In this document: one piece after another, positions 56,936 to 64,000 of the stretch
How positions within the stretch are numbered: the stretch's first letter is position 1
Layout of the letters: every line of letters begins with the position of its first letter
Origin: Rutidosis leptorrhynchoides
Taxonomy: Eukaryota > Streptophyta > Magnoliopsida > Asterales > Asteraceae
Assembly: GCF_046630445.1 (NCBI RefSeq)
Contig: NC_092335.1
Location: 39,027,001-39,091,000 of the forward strand
Direction of reading: 5' to 3'
Length of the DNA: 64,000 bases
The notes under the pieces: model-generated
What the model was told of the DNA's origin: nothing
The model's database searches: none
The model's input: the letters and a program-made list of their open reading frames with translations, nothing else
Program-made: the position numbers and the translations under genes

Positions 56936-57301
56936 ATTTGGGTTGGTAATGGAATAATGAGATCTGATGAGTGTGATGGAAAAATTTGAGCATTAACATG
57001 TTTAGTGGGATACGTGGATTATCTAAGGCAGTTAATTAGGGATTGTTTGACTAATGGTCGTTTGATGTTTATTATGTAGATTAATTTCAACTTACACCCC
57101 TCTACTTCCCATATCTATCCAAAAGTTAACTAATGTTATTTATCTAAATTGTATTGAAAGAAAATAAAAAACTAAAATTGAAAAAGATTGTATTTGTCTC
57201 GGTGAGTGTGTGAAAGGGACTCTGAAATTATTGAACAATCTGACTTAGAATATTGTTCCAGATCAAATAGATGAAATTTTTTTGGATAATACACGAAAGA
57301 A
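56936..57301. other. Intergenic, nothing recognised
   Basis: AT-rich sequence between the SINE-like repeat and the tRNA gene. Confidence 0.5.
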
Positions 57302-57308
57302 AAAAAAT
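57302..57308 (-). terminator. Pol III terminator of tRNA-Arg
   Basis: A run of T on the minus strand begins two bases after the tRNA 3' end. Confidence 0.7.
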
Positions 57309-57309
57309 T

Positions 57310-57383
57310 CGACCACAGTGGGAGTCGGACCCACGACCTTTTGATCCGAAGTCAAACGCGCTAATCCACTGCGCTATGCGGTC
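57310..57383 (-). tRNA. tRNA-Arg (anticodon TCG), with an unusual T-loop base
   Basis: The 74-nt sequence folds as a full cloverleaf. Acceptor GACCGCA pairs with TGTGGTC, with one G-T. The D-arm contains AGCGCAGTGGATTAGCGCG. The anticodon arm is TTTGA-CTTCGGA-TCAAA with anticodon TCG, and the T-arm is GTGGG-TCCGACT-CCCAC. It is close to plant tRNA-Arg(TCG). The T-loop starts TCC where nearly all tRNAs have TTC, so the base at position 55 (normally made into pseudouridine) is C. This also weakens box B. No intron and no encoded CCA. A T run follows as terminator. It may be functional or a young pseudo-tRNA. Confidence 0.88.
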
Positions 57384-57958
57384 GTAGATGTTTCTATCCT
57401 TAATCTATCATATTTATTCATAGATTATTCTCCTACATGATCAATGCTAATTTCACAGATAGGAACGAGTTATAAGAATGTATACACTGTAGCTAGCTTA
57501 TAGTACTAGAAATTGAAATAATCTTCGGTTAATGTTTCAACTGATGGTGTTGTTGAATGCATTATTTTGATTGAATAATGTGATTCTAAAAAATAAAAAA
57601 TTTGTATCAAAGTCGAAAGCAAAAATATTAGAACATTTTGACCAATTAGCATGTCTAGTCTAGTTTTTTACTTTATATCCAAAGTACACGTATTTAAAAA
57701 CGTCTTCTACACTATTCTTGATCATTTTCTTGATAAGAATAGGTTAAGACTTTGACTAATGTCAACACAGAAGGTCGATATTTATAAACAATCTACTAAT
57801 CAAACTCTTCAGATTTTTCAATATTTACAAATACTAGTAAAACCCAAACAAACAAATCCCTAGAAAGACAATAATACCCCTGCCATCTTTCTTTTTAACA
57901 TATAAAAGAGAAGATACTAAAGCTGCAAACCTAGATTGCATCTGAGAGCTGTTAATTC
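57384..57958. other. Intergenic, includes probable 3' UTR of the RING-H2 gene
   Basis: No gene seen. The part nearest 57958 is downstream of the RING-H2 stop codon. Confidence 0.5.
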
Positions 57959-60041
57959 TTATACATCAGATGGGCTTTCAAATTGTTTGTTAACCGGACT
58001 TTTCGAGCAAGCTGAACTGTTCTCATTTGTGTTTGAGTTGTTCTGTTCCACTTCTTGTTCATTTTCAGTTGACCTGGGTTGACTATCAGTGATTGGGCTC
58101 ATTCTATGAGAGTCATCAGCTCTTGATGAAAACAAAATGGGTGAACTAAACATGGGTTGCATCAAGCAGCGTTTATCAAAGATCTCACGCAACGAGACTC
58201 GGCAAACGGGACACGTGCAGTGCTGCTGCAGCCATATGTCGATACACGATGAGTGGAAAAAGTGTCCACAGAAAGGTAGAATCCGCAGAGTGTCATCTGC
58301 ATGATATTCCGAAAGACAAACTATACATCTACAAAAAAAAAGGACAAGGATAAGAATCGTTTACGGGTCAAAATTTCAACACACTTATAAAGTCAACAAG
58401 ACAAGTGAGTGATCCATTTAATTCCATTTAACTATTCAAAGAGAGAATTAAGTATTAATTTGGCATAAGCTGATAGGCTTACAATAACTTCATTAGAGAA
58501 TTAACTAATTAATTTGACTTAGTATTCGATATATAATACTCCGTACTACACTGCATTGCTCCCCCATGAAGAAACCAAAATAGTTTAGAACTGATCCCTC
58601 CATTCAAAAAGTTGACTTCTTTAAAGTGACACAATCAGTATTCCTTTTTTCTAACTTCAAAATTGTAGATATAAGATAAGATCGTATAAATCCGGTATTT
58701 AAAAATTATAAAGATAGGTTTTTTATTCATCAAATAGGTTAAGGAAAAAAAAAAAACCCATAACCATTTCTGATTCAGGTTTACGTGTGAATATGTTACA
58801 AGAACCCTATATAATCTTGATAAAATAAGATAAAATTTGTAATAATCTTCGTGATTATAGATCATAAAGATTGAATTTTTCTTCACTAATAGGGCAAGAG
58901 CATAAAATCCCACAAACCATTTCACTAGTCATAGCCTGCAATACGTTCTTGCAAAGGCCGAAAAAGCATTGGCCTTTTTACATAATTCTGTTCAATGAAA
59001 ACAGCTAGCTTTAAAATGTCTACTTACTGGGCATCTTTTGCACAAGAAAAGAACGGATCACTATACTTCTTCGTAGGGAAGTTTGCTGCAACGAATTCAG
59101 CACCTCGCTCCAACTATAAACCATAGAAAATACGTGTAAAATCATCATTAGTACGGACTAACAAACATATAGGCCATTGTCAAAATCAAGAAACACAAGT
59201 GTTGAAGCCTAAACAACTTTTTATAGATAATAGATAAAACAAATTAAAGAAGAACATGAATGAAAACACCAAAAACCTAACACAATCCGTACACAAACAA
59301 TAGTTTTGTTACACAATCCTTTTTAGGCTTAAAAGTTGCTAAAGAGGGATAGAAAACAAAACTAGATACCTAACATGGTAGCATTATTGGACCCCATTAT
59401 ATCATATCTTTTCTTTTCAAATACAAGTACAACTTCAAGAATAACCACATGACTGCAAGTTTCAAATTATACTCCTTTAGGTACACTTTTGGCCCTTTTT
59501 TTCTGCTTTACATTATCACCCATTCACCTAAAGTTATTGCTTAATACACTTGTCAGATACCTACACTCACTATACCATATCTGCTAAAGACAACTAGAAA
59601 GATAGCAATTGCTCACTTTTTCTGGTGATACAAGTGGTCTTAATGGGGTGTTAGATTATTATTATTATATTATTATTATTTTTAAAGTAAAATTATAACA
59701 GCTTACAGGAATTTTAATTTAAAAATGTTTTGTTGCACAAACGTTTATAAATAATTAAAATCACAAACAAGATAAAAATGATCAAACAAATGGGGTTAAA
59801 TGTGAGTATATGAGATGAAAACATATAACATATGACCATGTTACTAAAATTAGATACCAAAGAAACATATATAGATACTTACAGAGTTGAGATCGGATCT
59901 AGAAGACATCCGAAATGATCTTCTTGCAGATATGTAATGAATTCGAGCACAAATTAATCTCGTACACACAAACACAATAAACATAGTACTAACAGTAAAT
60001 CCAATTACAGTCATCACTAAATTAATTCCAGGTGACATCAT
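57959..60041 (-). CDS. RING-H2 finger protein, ATL-type membrane E3 ubiquitin ligase
   Basis: Three exons on the minus strand, 59883-60041, 59028-59113 and 57959-58328, with GT-AG introns of 769 and 699 bp. They give 204 aa. Residues about 5-32 form one hydrophobic membrane segment (INLVMTVIGFTVSTMFIVFV). Then come LERGAEFVAANFP and the RING-H2 domain at 83-124, with zinc ligands C83, C86, C102, H104, H107, C110, C121, C124 and the conserved W114 and P122. The C-terminal 80 residues are rich in S, N, E and likely disordered. An N-terminal membrane segment plus a RING-H2 is the ATL architecture. Such proteins transfer ubiquitin from an E2 to substrates at membranes. I chose the first of two adjacent ATG codons (60039-60041). 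The exact ATL member is not certain. Confidence 0.9.
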
Positions 60042-60849
60042 ACTTGCACACACACAAATTTCTCACTATAACTGAGCTATGATCAAATTAACTACTGGAT
60101 GAAATTAACTACTGATAGTGTCTCGAAAACCACTAAAATTGTAAAATCAGGTGATCTTTTTGGGTTTTAATCTCTCTAAAACCTATGGATGACACTGTGT
60201 GTATATATATTCTTGTATCGTTGTATATATCTCCTCGGAATCTCATTCTCTGTCTCGTAGACAAGCTTTCAATCAAGAAAATATTAGATCGATTATATGT
60301 TAGATGAAAAAAGATAGATTTTTTGTGTGTGGGTGTTATGAATTTGGAAGAATCTACAAGAAATTATGGTGGGTTTGTAAGGGAAGTGAAGGATCGAGGG
60401 AGGCAGAAAACACAGAAGGATTTAGAAGGGACGGAAGATTTTATGGGGGGTAATTGTAATATATAGTTTCAAATAGAACCCTATATTTTATTAAGTATTC
60501 ATTTTTAACCCCATAGTTATTGTTGAATGTCCATTTTCGACCACCTAGCTAGGTCACATTTCAACCGTACACTAATCACATTATGAAACGCTATACAATA
60601 CAGAGTATAATGGACTTATGGTTAATACTGCATTATTAAATTATTATATAACGTACATTTTATTTTATTTTATTTTTGATATGTTCAATTGTTAGTGAAT
60701 CATACTATCATTTCATCATCTTCGGAAGCTTGTAAGGGAAATAAAGTCGCTAATGATTGTTTATAAATCAATTGAGTTTCGTCGAGAAGGTAGGAGATAT
60801 TGCTATTGTGTTGATCCGTGTGTAGGGTTTTTCACGGAATGATATATTC
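60042..60849. other. Upstream region of the RING-H2 gene and intergenic sequence
   Basis: Likely holds the 5' UTR and promoter of the RING-H2 gene on the minus strand. I see no clear core promoter motif that can be assigned with confidence, and no other gene. Confidence 0.4.
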
Positions 60850-61229
60850 TTAATGGTCATTTGAAGAACCGCATGATGAAATTTTAGCCAAGTCAACTTT
60901 TAGAAAGAAGAAGAAAGAAGTGATTGTTACGTTTTCGTTTAATTTACATGATAACGGAAATGATACAGATTTTGGTGATGCGATTCAAAAAATGTTTATT
61001 GATGATCAAGTCGGGGAGGTAGGTGAGAGCTTCTCGATCAGGGAATTAGATCTAGGGTCAAACCGGTTGTGAAAGATTTATTCCAATATATAGAAGACTG
61101 GCGAGTTATTGTTCCTTCCGAAGCTACCCTAGTTCGGGACAGATCCTCTAATGTCTTGACTTACAAGATTGTTAACCGGAATGGAAAAAGAATTGAGCGA
61201 GAGACTATCGTCGGAAAACTGAAGATAGT
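60850..61229 (+). pseudogene. Unrecognised coding-like fragment cut by repeat X'
   Basis: One frame reads WSFEEPHDEILAKSTF, a lysine run, then VTFSFNLHDNGNDTDFGDAI, with one TGA near 61069-61073. It continues as KDLFQYIEDWRVIVPSEATL and NVLTYKIVNRNGKRIERETI up to the repeat boundary. The composition looks like protein and not like random AT-rich sequence. I do not recognise the family. It could be a host gene fragment or part of another element. The remainder would lie beyond the inserted repeat, outside the window. Confidence 0.4.
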
Positions 61230-63119
61230 TGAAAGGACCCGTTCATATACATTATAAACGATTCACAATAGTTGATTACATCGCGAGGTATTTGACCTCT
61301 ATATGATACATATTACAAACATTGCATTCGTTTTTAAAACACAAACTTTCTTTACATAGAAAATTGACAGGCATGCATACCATTTCATAATATCCACTAT
61401 CCAATTATAAATTAACTTAATAGTAATCTTTGATGAACTCAATGACTCGAATGCAACATTCTTCGAAATATGCCATGAAATACTCCAAGTAATATCTTTA
61501 AAACAAGCAAATGCACAGCGGAAGATTTCTTTTATACCTGAGAATAAACATGCTTTAAAGTGTCAACCAAAAGGTTGGTGAGTTCATTAGTTTATCATAA
61601 TCATTCATTTCCATCATTTTAATAGACCACAAGAATTTCATTTCCAGTTCTCATAAATATACGTCTCATGCATAGAGACAAAAATAAGCATTCATATGGA
61701 TTGAACACCTGGTAACCGACATTAACAATATGCATATAAGAATATCTCCATCATTCCGGGATCCTCCTTCGGACATGATATAAATTTCGAAGTACTAAAG
61801 CATCCGGTACTTTGGATGGGGCTTGTTGGGCCCGATAGATCTATCTTTAGAGTTCGCGTCAATTAGGGTGTCTGTTCCCTAATTCTTAGATTACCAGACT
61901 AAAAAGGGGCATACTCCGTTTAATAATTCAGCCATAGAATGTAGTTTCATTTACTCGTGTCTATTTCGTAAAACAGTTATAAAAATAGCGCATGTATTCT
62001 CAGTCCTAAAAATATATATTGCAAAAGCATTTAAAAAGGGAATAATGAAACTCACCATACTGTATTTCGTAGTAAAAATACATATAACGTCATTGAAAAA
62101 GTGCAAGGTTGGCCTCGGATTCACGAACCTAAATTAATTATGTATATATATGTGCTGGTCAATATTTGTCTAACAAATTAGGTCAAGTCATAGTGTACCA
62201 CAATCCTAATGCTCGAGACTAATATGCAAAGATCAACAAAAGTTAATTTGACTCAAAATGATTTCCAAAATTTATACATGATTATTATATAGTTTAAATA
62301 TCGTCGTTTTATATTTTTAAATATTTTTAAAAGATTTAATAGAGTAAATAATATAATTCATTTATTAATAAATAAAATTTTATATAAAAATATACTTTTA
62401 TATATCTTAAGTAATAAAATTTATAAAGTTAATTTAAAAAAAATATTATGATAGGTTTTATTAAGGTAATTATATTATTTGTATTACATATTTATTTGAT
62501 AAAATAACATTGATAATAATAATAAGTAAAAGTTGTATTATTTTGTAATAATAATTATTATTATTCTTTTAAAAATATCAATATTTATATTTACTAATAA
62601 TGATATTATAATAAAACGATAATTCTAATTATGATAACTTTAATATTTATGATACTTTTTAATATTAACTTTAAAATAATAATTCTATTTAAAATGATAA
62701 TAATAATGATATTTTATAAAACAATGACATTTATATTAAAATGATATTTTTTGTTAAAATGATAGTTTTAATACTAACGATACTTTTAATAATAATAGTA
62801 ATGATAAAAATAATAAGAATGATAATTTTATCTAGATCAATATCTTATAATATTTTAATTTCATCATGATACTCATACTCATTATTTCCTAATCGTTTCG
62901 TTTAATAGCTTTTAATCGTCTTTTATATTGTGTTTATAATACTAATAATAATAGTACTAAAAAGAATTAGGTGTTACTAATATTAGTTTTAATTACAATA
63001 ATACTAATAATGATAATTACTATGATATTATTAATAATACTAATAACTATTTTAATGATAATAATAATAATAACAATAACAATAACCATTTTTAAATAGT
63101 GATATATATATTAATAATG

Positions 63120-63183
<64 letters not shown>

Positions 63184-63184
63184 G

Positions 63185-63249
<65 letters not shown>

Positions 63250-64000
63250 TTTAACGATGATAACAATAGTAATAATAATAAAAATAACAATTTTTAATGA
63301 TAATTCCTTTTATTAATAATGATAATAATAAGATAAAACTAGAACGACGATAATAATAATCATTTTTATAAAAATTCAATTGACTATAACTTCTAATCCG
63401 TTCATCGAACCCATTCGAAATCTAAATGAAAAGTTCTCAATTTTTCGCTAGCCTTCCAAGGACATGCATATCTTATACCTTATCTCAACCGCAACTCCGC
63501 AAGTGTAACTAATTCAGGATTCAACATAACCTATCAAAGGGCAATATCAAAAGTACAAGCATGCATAATCCTATATTCTCGAGCACTAGTCAGGGATACA
63601 CTATTAATATGTAAAAATAATTTACGAGTACTCACGTATCAATATTGAGATTCAATATTGCAGGAAAGGTACGTAGACGCAACAGAGACGATAAACACTA
63701 GATTGACCTCACAAGCATACCCATGAACCATACCCATCACCTCCATAGCTATAAACCATGTTTTCCTTAGCTCTATCCCGCTCGAAAAATCCATTTTGAA
63801 ATAATACGCTCATGACCTCGTCGTAGTATTTTATGTATACTAATAATATCTTGATATAATACTGAGTAAATATATATATGTAAGTCGATTGAGAGAGTTT
63901 AGAGAAATATATTTCAAGTTTCTATAAAATAATGAAACCTATTGAATTCTATTTATAATAGATTTTTGAATTATTAAAGTGAATTATTAAAGTATGAATT
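61230..64000 (-). mobile_element. LTR-type repeat X', inverted copy of repeat X, end lies outside the window
   Basis: On the minus strand this block ends ATGAACGGGTCCTTTCA at 61230, a CA-type LTR terminus like that of X. It matches X over about 0.9 kb without gaps of note. The first 0.9 kb is complex, the next 1.3 kb is very AT-rich with (TAA)n runs, and the last 0.6 kb is again complex. That suggests a long LTR of at least 2.8 kb. No coding domain is visible, so it may be a solo LTR or the end of an element that continues to the right. Confidence 0.6.
63118..63246. repeat. (TAA)n microsatellite
   Basis: About 40 ATA/TAA units with a single interruption, inside repeat X'. Confidence 0.95.

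Overview
This window looks like nuclear DNA of a flowering plant. The host genes have plant families and GT-AG introns (a cellulose synthase-like A gene, an ATL-type RING-H2 gene, a methyltransferase-13-like gene and a tRNA-Arg), and much of the rest is nested LTR retrotransposons. The overall repeat style suggests Asteraceae, but that is an impression that I could not check by search.

Left half (1-36136), a nest of LTR retrotransposons. Element C (Ty3/gypsy, minus strand, gag with two zinc knuckles) was split by element A (Ty3/gypsy, Athila-like, plus strand, older and broken). A was in turn hit by element B (Athila-like, minus strand, 12995-29894, target duplication ATGGT, LTRs almost identical, gag-pol open over 1868 codons) and, in its 5' LTR, by an LTR-type repeat X (1-1614). 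A second copy of X lies inverted at 61230-64000, so X-type repeats close both ends of the window. A and B are relatives. They share a zinc-knuckle accessory ORF, a polypurine-like motif repeated four times, a repeated 'CTAGGT..GAACCGAAATT' motif and a pair of palindromes just upstream of the LTR TATA box. The palindrome sequence differs completely between A and B although its surroundings are conserved.

Middle (36137-45136), mostly non-coding. It holds a 127-bp tandem duplication, a CACTA-like end with a perfect inverted repeat, 1.3 kb of degenerate TTTAGGG telomere-like repeat, and a 2.0-kb PIF/Harbinger-like DNA transposon that carries only a broken Myb/SANT accessory gene.

Right half (45137-61229), the gene-bearing part. 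An intact eight-exon CSLA gene (523 aa, glucomannan backbone synthesis in the Golgi) has SINE, foldback and gag-like debris in its introns. A decayed methyltransferase-13-like gene follows. Next come a Ty1/copia fossil D (51737-56593, target duplication GTATG, TA..TA LTR ends), a SINE-like repeat, a tRNA-Arg(TCG) with an unusual T-loop base, an intact three-exon RING-H2 gene on the minus strand, and an unrecognised coding-like fragment cut by the X repeat. The host genes are unrelated single loci; nothing suggests a cluster or operon.
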